Positions 1 through 8,092 of a stretch of 15,000 bases of DNA are shown here, one piece after another. The DNA comes from Hirudo medicinalis. Taxonomy: Eukaryota > Annelida > Clitellata > Hirudinida > Hirudinidae. The stretch covers positions 61,175-76,174 of the forward strand of contig MPNW01001172.1 of NCBI GenBank assembly GCA_011800805.1, given 5' to 3'. Position 1 is the first letter of the stretch. Each line of letters starts with the position of its first letter. The position numbers were made by a program, and so were the translations under genes. Below the pieces are notes generated by a model, which saw only the letters and a list, made by a program, of their open reading frames with translations, had not been told where the DNA came from and made no database searches.

Positions 1-1140
1 TGGCATATCTGGACGCGGGGCCGAACGATTTTCATTTCCGACGAAGGCTTCGAAAGACACGCGAGTCCAGGTCGGCAGCTAGCTTTTCGCGTTTGCCTCT
101 AAGCATTCTCTCGATGCCGATAGGCCATAATAACGATAACAATAATAATAATAAAATAATATCCCTTTAAATCAAGTACTTGACAATAATTAACGAGCAA
201 AGAGATGCACTTCGTTAGTAAAAGTTGGAGTAAGAAAGGGCGGGAATGTCCTAAAGTCCCAGTGGAATGATGGAATGAAACTGAGGAGGAATGAAGGGTG
301 GCTTTAAATTTTTATTGGTGGCGCCGAAGCCGGTCACTAATTTCTCAGCGGCACACTGATATCGCACCAGTGGGGGACGTTTTTAAAAGGAACGACTTAA
401 TCTGGAGACCCTGGGCGCTTGTTTAACTTTTCAACGTCCGCGGAGTCTGGGCTGAATTTGTCTTTTTGAAATTTTTTAATTAAATAAATTTCTCTTGTCG
501 GCTAATAATAATATTATTTAAAAATTATTAAAGCGGGCTCTTTAATTGAATCATTTTTTTCATTCCTTCTCCAACTTAAAAACTAAACTTCGGAAATAAT
601 TTTTCTAGCGCTGACTTGAAAACTGGCCGCTAATCGCCTTGACATGTCAGAGAGGAATTCTTAAGAATTTTGTTTCAGCGTAATAGCGTAGGAATGACAC
701 AGGACTCCATATCCGGCTTCTTTTAGAGCCGTCATAACTTTTATGGACCTCGGGATGGTTTGTTATGCCGGGAAAGTTCTGGAACAATTTTTCATTTCGC
801 CATCTGCATGCCGGCATTAATTTTACACGATCCTAGCGATATTGCAGGGAAAGACAATGTTTAATAATTCAGAAAATGTTCTAAAACAAGAGGGGAATGG
901 AGTGGAATAGTCGTTATTCTCTTCTCCTGCATCAAAAGTTGTTGGCAAACGGTTTAAATTGTTTTAAAAAAAGTTTCAGTTCGAAAAATTCTAAAGTTTT
1001 TTTTTTTTGCTTTTTCGACAGACGAAAAGAAAATGCTGAGAAATGAAGTCGATGTGTCTAGTTGTCCAGAAGATGAATATGTTCCCAAAGTGCTTCTTGA
1101 GTCAGCGGAGTTAAACGGTGATGCTTGTGGAGAAAATTTT
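1..1140. other. Unique AT-rich non-coding sequence
   Basis: I see no supported gene here. The first 75 bases are open in all three forward frames and a weak donor-like CAG followed by GTCGG occurs near 68-73, so the tail of an exon entering from the left cannot be excluded, but nothing in the peptides is recognisable. A short AAT/AAC-rich run lies at about 131-162. Around 320-460 the composition is more GC-balanced, again without a recognisable element. Every frame is interrupted frequently from 130 onward. Confidence 0.5.
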
Positions 1141-1174
1141 AATGCGAATTCACGGTCCATTTTTTAGTCGGGAT

Positions 1175-1272
1175 GGAAACTGGGAAGTGATGGATCTCCA
1201 GATGCTTCCGGAAGCTGCGTCCGTCGCTCCTCCAGGAAGCTTCCAGGAGATGATCCGGTTGCCATGACAACG
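1175..1272. promoter_or_regulatory. Candidate regulatory cluster: ETS-type GGAA/TTCC palindromes plus RFX X-box
   Basis: Within about 100 bases there are GGAA at 1175-1178, GGAAGT at 1183-1188, the 12-bp palindrome GCTTCCGGAAGC at 1204-1215 (two head-to-head ETS cores), and GGAAGCTTCC at 1235-1244. These are followed by GTTGCCATGACAAC at 1258-1271, which fits every position of the RFX/DAF-19 X-box consensus RYYNYYWWRRNRAC. ETS factors bind GGAA cores and RFX factors bind X-boxes, often upstream of ciliary genes; that is family knowledge. That this stretch is a promoter or enhancer is inference from site clustering, since no gene start is seen just downstream. Each single motif would occur by chance in a window this long. 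Confidence 0.25.
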
Positions 1273-1631
1273 ACAAAAAGCAACCGAACGTGTCCAGCTC
1301 GCATCCTGAACTTTGGGTCCGTTGGGCGACCGTTGGCAGATTATATTGTAGTCTCTCAGAAATGCATGATCGCATATCCTTTGCTTTCCACTTTCGTACT
1401 CTCTGCACATGCGCATACAGCTCTGGCCTCTCAATGTACAAGGTTCATCTGGAATGAAGAGGGTTTAAAATATGCATGGAAATGCGTTCGTGTGCCGGAG
1501 TTTCTGGAGAAGAAATATGATTCGTCTCTTGTCTCTAAAGAAGTTAGCCGAGGGAGGAGTGCTGCGGTCGGCACTAATTGGAGCCACTTTTCCGTGACCC
1601 ACATCCGTGAACATCCACTAGCGCCACCGTG
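1273..1631. other. GC-balanced unique sequence, no gene recognised
   Basis: A 135-codon open frame on the plus strand (ATG at 1264, stop at 1669-1671) and overlapping minus-strand frames cross this stretch. The plus frame ends in a serine run encoded by the adjoining repeat, and its body matches no family I know. The local composition of roughly half G+C makes chance open frames of this size likely. I treat it as non-coding. Confidence 0.4.
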
Positions 1632-1767
1632 GTCTTCGTCGTCATCATCATCACTACTATCATCATCATGATCGTCGTCGTCATCATCATCATCATCATC
1701 ATCGTCATCATCATCATCATCGTCATCATCGTCATCATCATCATCATCGTCATCGTCGACCATCATG
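1632..1767. repeat. ATC/GTC trinucleotide array (GAY on the minus strand)
   Basis: About 45 in-phase triplets, mostly ATC with GTC interruptions and a few ACT or ATG variants. On the minus strand it would read as a near-uninterrupted aspartate run because GAT and GAC are synonymous. A minus frame from 1790 to 1431 spans it, but its flanks look random, so a protein is unlikely. Confidence 0.9.
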
Positions 1768-1917
1768 AATATTGATGGTGCTGTGATCATCGAATGACGT
1801 CATCAATCCACAGACATGCGCCTCAGAGAAGAAGTCTGAACAGTAATGGAATGTTTATAAGAACGTTTTCACTGCGTTGATTCTAATTCATTAATTAATT
1901 ATCACTCATAACATTTT
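1768..1917. other. Unique spacer with a perfect CRE-type palindrome
   Basis: Short unique sequence between two repeat blocks. It carries TGACGTCA at 1795-1802, the full CREB/ATF site, 28 bases after the end of the ATC array. No gene is seen. Confidence 0.4.
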
Positions 1918-2008
1918 ATGTTATTATCATCATCATTATCATCATCATCATCATCATCATCATTATTATTATTATTGTTAATATTATTATTATTATCGAT
2001 ATTATTAT
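1918..2008. repeat. ATT/ATC trinucleotide array
   Basis: A run of ATC triplets (about 1926-1963) grading into ATT triplets with single interruptions, directly abutting the 34-bp minisatellite. The ATT part shares its TTATTATTAT wording with the minisatellite unit, so the two probably arose from each other. Confidence 0.85.
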
Positions 2009-2203
2009 TATGTTCCATGTGAATTATTATGTTTATTATTAATATGTTCCATGTGAATTATTATGTTTATTATTAATACGTTCCATGTGAATTATTATGT
2101 TTATTATTATTATGTTCCATGTGAATTATTATGTTTGTTATTAATACGTTCCATGTGAATTATTATGTTTATTATTATTATGTTCCATGTGAATTATTAT
2201 GTT
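2009..2203 (+). repeat. 34-bp minisatellite, about 5.7 copies
   Basis: Units start at 2009, 2043, 2077, 2111, 2145 and 2179, exactly 34 bases apart. Each begins TATGTTCCATGTGAATTATT or the TACG variant and ends with an ATT-rich tail. Units 3 and 5 share TACG and a final TAT, while units 2 and 4 share TATG and a final TAA, giving a 68-bp alternating pattern. The last unit breaks off at the N at 2204. No coding role is apparent. Confidence 0.95.
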
Positions 2204-2204
2204 N
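2204..2204. other. Assembly gap (single N)
   Basis: The only ambiguous base here, exactly where the 34-bp minisatellite changes to a pure ATC run. A junction of two different repeats marked by one N suggests two contig ends of unknown true distance, so the lengths of both arrays are unreliable. Confidence 0.8.
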
Positions 2205-2274
<70 letters not shown>

Positions 2275-2284
2275 GCATCATCAG

Positions 2285-2331
<47 letters not shown>

Positions 2332-2430
2332 CCACCATCACCATCATCATCATCATCATCATAATCATCATCATCATCATCATCGTCGTCGTCGTCGTCG
2401 TCATCATCATCATCGTCATCATCATCATCG
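2205..2430. repeat. Long ATC trinucleotide array
   Basis: About 75 in-phase triplets: nearly pure ATC to 2330, with CAGCAT and CACCAT interruptions, then ATC mixed with GTC (GTCGTCGTC near 2384-2402). It yields poly-His, poly-Ser, poly-Ile or poly-Met in different frames on both strands, which is the signature of a simple repeat rather than of a protein. Confidence 0.95.
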
Positions 2431-2880
2431 GGACCAACGGTACTGTCGGCAAATGCTAAAAAGTTCGCCCATCCTTCAAGGGAGCACTAAAGCAGCCCTT
2501 TCCCTACAGCCTCTCTTCATTCGCAGGGAACAATTTCTGCCATTTTTTGCTTAATGATCAAAGAATAACGAACGACCTCTTGACCTTTAGAGGGCAAGCG
2601 AAGGTCATTAAAACTGAGATCCTAGTTCGGGGTGCAAGTGTGCGTTCGTAACTGAGGTTCGTCTCATGCAGATGGATAGCCGTGAGGCCCTGGTAGCAGT
2701 TGAGTTGATAAATTAAGAGTTTTTTTTTTATAATTAAAATTAATTGAGTTATTCTTTTGAGAACTTCTGAGGGCTATGCGAAAGTGATTTCGGTTGTAAT
2801 CATTAACGACAACGATACGACAATAACATTAGCTTTGTAATATTATTAAGAGTAATAATCATTTTATCAATCAACGTTCG
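2431..2880. other. Unique spacer, nothing recognised
   Basis: Ordinary mixed-composition sequence with a T9 run near 2721-2729. No open frame, RNA gene or repeat could be supported. Confidence 0.5.
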
Positions 2881-3019
2881 CATCATCATCATCGTCATCG
2901 TCATCGTCGTCGTCATCATCATCGTCGTCGTCATCATCATCATCACAACCATCTTCATCACCATCGTTATCACCATCGTCATCACCATAGTCATCATCAT
3001 CGTCATCATCATCATAATC
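2881..3019. repeat. ATC/GTC trinucleotide array with ACC interruptions
   Basis: About 46 triplets of ATC and GTC. The right half carries regularly spaced CACCATCGT-type interruptions (about 2948-2990), giving a weak 15- to 18-base periodicity. GAY orientation is on the minus strand. Confidence 0.9.
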
Positions 3020-3289
3020 AGCAGCACAGACCCCGATTAATTAAAGTTAAATCACGGGTTTAACTTTTAACTAAAATTCATTTTGAAGAAAATAAAAACT
3101 GATAATAATTTGTCGAATTAATCTGAAATTATTAACTCAAAAACACGGCAGGGAAATATTTTTCTTCTTCTTTTACTCCTTGAAATTCATTCGACTCCCT
3201 TTTACTGAGTCACGGAAAAATTCTTGGAAATCAAGTGATTTTTCCTTCAGACACGAATGAGTCTCAGACATCTCGGTCCTCAGGATTTT
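3020..3289. other. AT-rich unique spacer
   Basis: Mixed AT-rich sequence without a recognisable gene or element. Confidence 0.5.
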
Positions 3290-3625
3290 ATTTTCAACTT
3301 AAAAAAAATATTATTTTTAACATTATTTTTACATTATTAATATTAATGAATAATAGTATAATATATTGATTGATAACGAATAATAAATATATATGTAATA
3401 TAATATAATATAATATAATATATAAAATATTATTTTATTTAATATTATTTTTATGTTATTTTTATTATTTTATCGTGAATAATATTAATAAATTAATATT
3501 AATAAAATATTTAAAAAAATAAATAAAATAATAATAAATAATAAAAATAAAAATTAATAAGTAATAATATAATATAATATATTATTATTTATTAATACTA
3601 ATAATTTATTAATATTAATACTTTA
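3290..3625. other. Extremely AT-rich tract with TAATA pentamers and inverted symmetry
   Basis: Nearly all A and T over about 330 bases, with a (TAATA)n run at about 3396-3421 and again near 3562-3581. The left half (about 3424-3470) is T-rich and the right half (about 3510-3560) is its approximate A-rich reverse complement, so a long imperfect hairpin around 3475-3500 is possible. Such DNA often behaves as a matrix-attachment or unwinding region; that is inference. No coding potential. Confidence 0.6.
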
Positions 3626-3990
3626 TATTTGCTGATTTTGTTGTTGTAATGCATACATTAAAACAAATTTCCAATGTTAATTTTGATTAAATACTCACAA
3701 ATCCTTCTCACAATTCCACAGCAAATGATTTAAAAAATTTTTTTTTTCAAATTTTTGTCAAAAAAAACAAAAAAGGTATTGAAAATTGAAAATTCCATCG
3801 ATGAACTCATAGAATGTGAGGACATGAGTTGTTTTTCGGTTTCAATGCGACAAATTCTCGCTTTAAATTTGTCAGAATCTAAAAATCTTAAAAAAATCAT
3901 AATTGAAAATAATTTAAAAAAAAAATTGTTTTTGGTCGTCCATCAATCAGGAAAATAAAACAAAACAAAAAAAAAACCCGTCCCCCTGAC
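3626..3990. other. AT-rich sequence with a weak open frame
   Basis: A plus-strand frame is open from 3755 to 3958, with its first ATG at 3824 (44 codons to the stop). The encoded peptide is lysine- and leucine-rich and not recognisable. With such A-rich composition a frame of this size can be expected by chance, so I do not call a gene. Poly-T (3740-3749) and poly-A runs flank it. Confidence 0.4.
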
Positions 3991-4050
3991 GAATTCTGAG
4001 GTACTGCTGAGGGGAATATAGCAGCGATTGGAAGAAAATCCAACTTTCAG

Positions 4051-4118
4051 AGGACCCGACGGAGATCGAGGAAGTGGAGTCGCTCCACAATCCGGAGGAA
4101 AAGGGAGGAGCACGCATG
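4051..4118 (+). CDS. Possible small internal or leader exon (unproven)
   Basis: An acceptor-like TTTCAG ends at 4050 and a good donor, ATG followed by GTAAGA, begins at 4119. In the frame starting at 4053 the 68 bases read as 22 codons ending exactly at the donor: acidic and charged, beginning DPTEIEEVES and ending KGGARM. The composition shifts sharply from the AT-rich DNA before it. Against a coding call, all three forward frames are open here, the pyrimidine tract is short, and the peptide matches nothing I know. It could equally be an untranslated leader exon of the gene starting at 5071, or chance. Confidence 0.15.
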
Positions 4119-4511
4119 GTAAGAATTCGAGATCAATCCGGCCACCGATAAGAAGTGATTTCTTATAGATTTCCAGACATTATCTGGCGTTTGGCAGACC
4201 GTCTCATTCCTATAAAACAGGACGATTATGGGGCCTTCATGGAAGCATTAACTACCGTGCGTTGCTCTTTTCGACACATCCCCTCGAAGAGAGAGATCCT
4301 TCTTTTAGCATCCGATCGCTGCTCGGTAAATTTCCCTCCTCGAGAAGTACGTCTGCTCGATTAATTAATGTTTGATTGATGAATTAATTTGAATAATTTA
4401 GAAAAAAAAAAGGTTCGTTAAGACTTTTGGAAATTCGATTTTAAATTTTGCATTTTTTTCTTGTTGAAGAATTCAGACGATAGAGTTTTCAAGTTAATGA
4501 CGTTTTGTTAG
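4119..4511. other. Unique sequence, no gene recognised
   Basis: About half G+C up to 4370, then AT-rich. A plus frame is open from 4155 to 4364 but begins with GTG, which is not a normal eukaryotic start, and the peptide is not recognisable. TATAAAA occurs at 4211-4217 without a clear initiator downstream. Confidence 0.4.
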
Positions 4512-4766
4512 TCAGTTTCGAGCCAATGCACGCTTGCCATCAGAATTGAATTGCCTAGAATTAATTATTATTCAAAAATCCAAAAATCAAGCAATTTAAC
4601 AGCAAAAGACTACAAAATAAAATGCTTTAAAGGCGACAGAATTATTATTCATCGTAAGTTTTATTTCTCCTCCTCCAGTTTAAATTCCCGGAACGAACTG
4701 CCAAAGGTTCTTCGCTCGAATCATTTGGCGCCTTCGCTTTTTAAGAATCTCTTCCGAGAACTTTGA
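4512..4766 (+). pseudogene. Possible relic of the C-terminal end of a non-LTR retrotransposon reverse transcriptase
   Basis: After a TAG at 4509-4511 the frame stays open for 84 codons to a TGA at 4764-4766. The last 25 residues (from codon 60) read RNELPKVLRS and then, after a short spacer, SLFKNLFREL. Many LINE reverse transcriptases end with a segment of the form WN-x-LP-x-x-(I/L)-R, then S or L, then FK-x-x-L-x-x-x-L. This frame has the NxLPxxLR and FKxxL parts in the right order and near-usual spacing, with the tryptophan replaced by arginine. An A9 run at 4803-4811, about 37 bases past the stop, could be a retroposon tail. The catalytic domain with its YxDD box is absent, so if the assignment is right this is a 5'-truncated relic. 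The match is from memory of the family pattern only; chance or an unrelated exon remain possible. Confidence 0.3.
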
Positions 4767-5070
4767 GCACAGCAGACGTTATTGTAAACCGAAGAAACCG
4801 GGAAAAAAAAATCAGAATCAGTTGAAGCCCTGGAAAAGCCACAACCTTTCGGTGACACGCAGGACTATGAAATGAAGAGCGGAGTTTTCAATGAAAGAAG
4901 ACATCGTTCTTTCCCGCGACTGCTCAGTGCACCCATTCGGAAGATCGTCAATGTTGGAATTACTGTCTTGAAAAGTTGACAATTTGAAAACCTCATTGGC
5001 TTCGTTTGGATTTGAAAATTGAGGCAATTATCCAGTCTACACTGCCCTGTAAAGTGGGAACAGCAGAGGA
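4767..5070. promoter_or_regulatory. Upstream and probable 5' leader region of the signal-peptide exon
   Basis: GC-balanced unique DNA ahead of the ATG at 5071. An inverted CCAAT box (ATTGG, 4995-4999) lies 72 to 76 bases before the start, and an arthropod-style initiator word TCAGT at about 4924-4928. An in-frame TAA at 5050-5052 fixes 5071 as the first possible ATG of its frame. Which part is promoter and which is leader cannot be decided from sequence alone. Confidence 0.3.
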
Positions 5071-5167
5071 ATGATGCCATCGGGAGAGTCAGCGGTCAGA
5101 CCTCTGGATTGTCGAAGGATCCCTGCCTCGGTGGGACTCCTGCTCCTCTTGTTGTTCGCGTGGAGAG
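5071..5167 (+). CDS. First coding exon of a secreted or membrane protein (signal peptide), 5' partial gene
   Basis: The ATG (followed by a second ATG) has G at -3 and an in-frame stop 21 bases upstream. It encodes 32 full residues plus one base. Residues 1-18 form a polar n-region with arginines at 10, 15 and 16; residues 21-31, VGLLLLLLFAW, form a strong hydrophobic core; then an arginine. The exon ends at a good donor, AGAG followed by GTAAAA at 5168, in phase 1, the intron phase most often found just after signal peptides in animal genes. Read through without splicing, it would stop at 5185-5187 after 38 codons. Only the targeting segment is visible, so the mature protein is unknown; a type II signal anchor is an alternative. 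Downstream acceptors at 5429 and 5743 are compatible in phase, but they lead straight into repeats, so the true second exon may lie outside the window. Confidence 0.45.
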
Positions 5168-5220
5168 GTAAAATTAATCTCAAATAAATGAATTTATTAT
5201 TTAGTTTTATTTATATTTAT

Positions 5221-5257
<37 letters not shown>

Positions 5258-5473
5258 ATTTTTCTCCTCAACATTTCTTTTCTTAATAAACAAGAATTAT
5301 TTATTGTCTTCAAAATATTTTCTCTCCCGCTCTCAGTTTTTCCTGAGATTTCTGCTTGACATGGCGGCAAGAGAAGGGGCGCCATTTCGCGTTCATTTCT
5401 TTTTCATCATTTCATCGGTTCATCAACAGATCATGTCACGTCTCCGCCAGAGATGGTGGAGGAGATGGCAGAG
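5168..5473 (+). other. Presumed intron start with a TG dinucleotide repeat
   Basis: Begins with the donor GTAAAA. It contains a (TG)n run of about 14 copies at 5225-5253. A textbook acceptor, with a T-rich tract followed by CATCAACAG, ends at 5429; reading on in phase 1 gives about 15 plausible residues (beginning DHVTSPPEMV) before falling into the GAT repeat. Intron status is inference from the splice signals. Confidence 0.35.
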
Positions 5474-5618
5474 CTGATGATGATGATGATGATGATGATG
5501 TCAGAGTTGATGTTGTTGTTGATGATGACGATGATGATGATGATGATGGCAGAGTTGTTGTTGATGATGATGCTGCTGCTGGTGATGATGAAATGATGAT
5601 GACTACGACGACGATGAT
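5474..5618 (+). repeat. GAT/GTT trinucleotide array with GCAGAG-type spacers
   Basis: About 48 triplets of GAT, GAC and GTT. The spacer GGCAGAG or GTCAGAG recurs at about 5466, 5501 and 5548, dividing the array into longer sub-units of 35 to 47 bases. All frames give runs of Met, Asp, or Val/Leu; I do not regard these as protein. Confidence 0.85.
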
Positions 5619-5774
5619 ATGGACAAATAGACAGAGCCTAAACGTTCCCAGTTCCATTCTGATTCGCTTAGCTCAGTTTATCGGATAAACAGTATGGCGT
5701 CCTCATTTCATTATCTTCTTCTTCTTCGTCTTTAAATTTACAGCTTTATACCGACACACTCGAGACAAACTGAA

Positions 5775-5775
<1 letters not shown>
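5619..5775. other. Unique spacer with a strong splice-acceptor-like sequence
   Basis: A long pyrimidine tract followed by AAATTTACAG ends at 5743, a very good acceptor in the plus direction. The sequence after it runs at once into an AAC/AAT repeat, which in the phase-1 continuation would encode polyasparagine and end at a TGA near 5862. A real exon here is doubtful. Confidence 0.3.
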
Positions 5776-5808
<33 letters not shown>

Positions 5809-5850
5809 AATAATAATAATAATAATAACAATAATAATAATAATAATAAA
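5776..5850 (+). repeat. AAC to AAT compound trinucleotide array
   Basis: About 10 AAC triplets followed by about 14 AAT triplets in the same phase, with one AAC interruption. It looks like a single array with a one-base change spread through its right half. Confidence 0.9.
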
Positions 5851-6184
5851 AGATCCTTTATTTGATTTTATCTTTCTGGAGACGAAGCTGAGAGGGGATG
5901 AATTTGCGCGGCAAAAAATTCTTGGAAATCGCACTCAACGTGCACCTTGTCCTTTACGACGACGACGACGACGTTGGTGGTCATCGGGCAGGAATAAAAT
6001 AAAATGAAAAAACAATAAAAATAAAAACTAAGAAAAGATGAAAAATTACCTCGGACACAACATGACCGATGACTGGAGTCATAATTCATTCAGCCGCGAA
6101 AACCTTTCCAATGAAACGGTTTCCTCCCACCGTTCTGGAATTCCTTCGCGCCCAGGAGAATGATCGAACTTCATCGCCTTCGGC
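5851..6184. other. Unique spacer, no gene recognised
   Basis: Contains a short ACG run at 5958-5973 and A-rich sequence. On the minus strand a donor-like CCGAG followed by GTAATT lies at about 6049-6053 behind a short frame with an ATG at 6089, but the peptide shows no family feature and the following sequence is A/T-homopolymer-derived. Confidence 0.35.
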
Positions 6185-6293
6185 ATCATAATCATCATTG
6201 TCATCGTCGTGGTCGTCGTCGTCGTCATCATCATCATCGTCATCATCGTCCTCGTCGTTGTCATCGCCATCATCATCATCGTCGTCATCGTCA
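6185..6293. repeat. ATC/GTC trinucleotide array (GAY on the minus strand)
   Basis: About 36 triplets, ATC and GTC mixed, with few other interruptions. A 162-codon minus frame (6574-6086) crosses it and reads as aspartate, preceded by a lysine/glutamine-rich part that derives from the pentamer array below. Both low-complexity parts argue against a gene. Confidence 0.9.
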
Positions 6294-6464
6294 CTTCCAT
6301 ACTTGTGTTTTAAGTTGTTTAAAAGTTGAGCTGAAGAGTGATGGAGTGCATTAATTATGCAGGCGAACTGAAAATTTGTTCCCTTCTGAGGGGGCCATGT
6401 TTGCGAGACTGACGACTTTTGTGCAAATCCTCGGCTACTCGTCAAGATTTCTGCTTTCCGTTGG

Positions 6465-6534
6465 TTGTTTTGCTTTGTTTGCCTTGTTTTGCTTTGTTTG
6501 CTCTGGCTTGGTTTGTTTTGTTTTGTCTTGTTTT
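6465..6534 (+). repeat. TTTTG/TTTGC array with a 19-bp unit
   Basis: Two near-identical 19-base units at 6465-6483 and 6484-6502 begin TTGTTTTGCTTTGTTTGC; the rest is looser TTTTG and TTTGG pentamers. Confidence 0.75.
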
Positions 6535-8036
6535 CTCTTAACGGAGTGAGTGATCTTCGTTGACCTCGGTACAAGAAAGTATTGAAAACATTTCGTTCGA
6601 TTTCAAAAAGCCGAACTCGATTCTCTTCTGTTTTGAAATCAAAGTTTCACTTTTCCAAAAACTTTTATGAACTCAAATTTCCAAAACATGACTGAAACTG
6701 AAACATGACGCAGCCGTCGTCCCGAGTCTAACGAACTTTCTTGTCCGAGCTCTTCTTCATTTGCATCGGTTCGCGAAAGATGAAGATGGAAAGATGGAGG
6801 AGTGAATAAAATCCAGGAGTATTTTTTTTTAGCCTGCAGAAAACTATTCCGTTCATATTTAATGAGTCGAAAAGCAGCACGCTCCTCTCAATTTTTCATT
6901 GTATCAACCGCTAGGAAGATGGAATCCTTTTCTTAAAAATTTCAGGTCCTCTGGTAATCTCTTTTGGAGGAGAAAGATACGGGCTGTCCCTTTGAGGTTC
7001 TAGGGGGTCTCGGATTCTTTTGTCTCTCCAGCCCTTCCCCCTCCCCCATACCTAAAAAAAAATCCAAAAATCCAAAAAACCTCATCGAGAAAGAAATTTG
7101 CAGACTAAACCGTTTTCAAGACGCCCCGGGTCTTTGGCCCTGCTGCCCAATCCTTCATCTGCACAAGGTCTGTCACATTGCTTGAGTCATCATTTCTTGT
7201 CAAAATTTATGAGAAGGTCTCTGGTGATAAATTCTCTTTCTGACTATACATTCTGTATTTTTGTTTTTCATACAATCGTCTGCTCTTCATTGTGCCTAGG
7301 AGTTGTTGTTCAACTTCAGGAGGCAATTCTCTATTTTTATATTTAAAAAATGAAAAATAAGGACAGAAAATGACAAAATAAAAAAATTTAAATTTTTTTT
7401 TGTCGTGATAAATTTCAGTCTCATGAGGTGAAGCGAGACTAATGTGAGCGATGCCGAAGCATAAAATGAAAAGGATAGCTTCGTGCGAACGAAGGAACAG
7501 GGGGACGTGTTAAATTGTAGAAGGTAAATGCTCGACGATCTTTCATCCGCTGTACCCTCAGCTCCAAGGCGATAATCCATGGCGTAGCACGTGCAAATAC
7601 ACTGCCGGCCGACCGACCGTTTTGCAGCTCCTGGTCAGATGATCGGATTCCCATCAGGATTCCGATTGGAATCTAATCTCCCTGTTGCCAGCCATAAATG
7701 TCCGTCAAGTTGTTCAAAGGCAAACTTAAAACCGTAGCCCGTGGTATCGAGGGGGCAATAATTTTTAATTCAATTTCTCACAACTCCGCCGTCTCAAGGA
7801 GCCAGAATTTCTGAGCAGGAAATGGCTAATTGAATTAAACTTCCAAAATCATTTCTGCTTTTCGCCAGCGACGTCTTCCCCGGGTTCAACGAGGTGCCAA
7901 GGAAAAAGGCGCCGGGAAAATTTCTCTCAAAACGTTAGAGAATGAATGATTGATCATAGCCAGACTTCTTTTCCACGATGGGAGGCAAGAATTCCTCAAT
8001 TTAAAAATCACTCTCGGTGCAAATGCGCACCTCACG
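6535..8036. other. Unique sequence, no gene recognised
   Basis: About 1.5 kb of mixed composition, including T/A homopolymer patches (6818-6830, 7050-7080, 7370-7400) and a GC-richer part at 7440-7900. Several open frames of 60 to 94 codons occur on both strands, none with a recognisable motif or a convincing pair of splice sites. AAG followed by GTAAAT at 7520-7528 is donor-like but follows stops in the frames tested. CACGTG at 7588-7593 is an isolated E-box. I find no gene I can support. Confidence 0.4.
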
Positions 8037-8060
8037 GGTGATGGGCGGATGGATGGACGG

Positions 8061-8091
<31 letters not shown>

Positions 8092-8092
8092 A
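8037..8092 (+). repeat. GGAT tetranucleotide array with a 12-bp higher order
   Basis: About 13 tetramers. The left part alternates GGATGGATGGAC, giving a 12-base unit, while the right part is pure GGAT. Because 12 is a multiple of 3 it reads as repeated WMDG on the plus strand and HPS-type repeats on the minus strand; neither is likely to be protein. Confidence 0.9.

Noticed and set aside
360..385. CACCAGTGGGGGAC as a CTCF-like site
   Set aside because: It fits only if one base is inserted in the core; too weak for a call.
1264..1671. Plus-strand 135-codon frame
   Set aside because: No recognisable motif; it ends in repeat-encoded serines, and open frames of this length are expected at this base composition.
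1431..1790. Minus-strand 119-codon frame with a long aspartate run
   Set aside because: The aspartates come entirely from the ATC/GTC array, and the flanking residues show no domain or splice structure.
3755..3958. 67-codon lysine- and leucine-rich frame
   Set aside because: It begins with TTG, its first ATG is far inside, and A-rich sequence makes such a frame likely by chance.
6086..6574. Minus-strand 162-codon frame, among the longest in the window
   Set aside because: It is mostly two low-complexity arrays (TTTTG pentamers and ATC/GTC triplets) joined by unrecognisable sequence.
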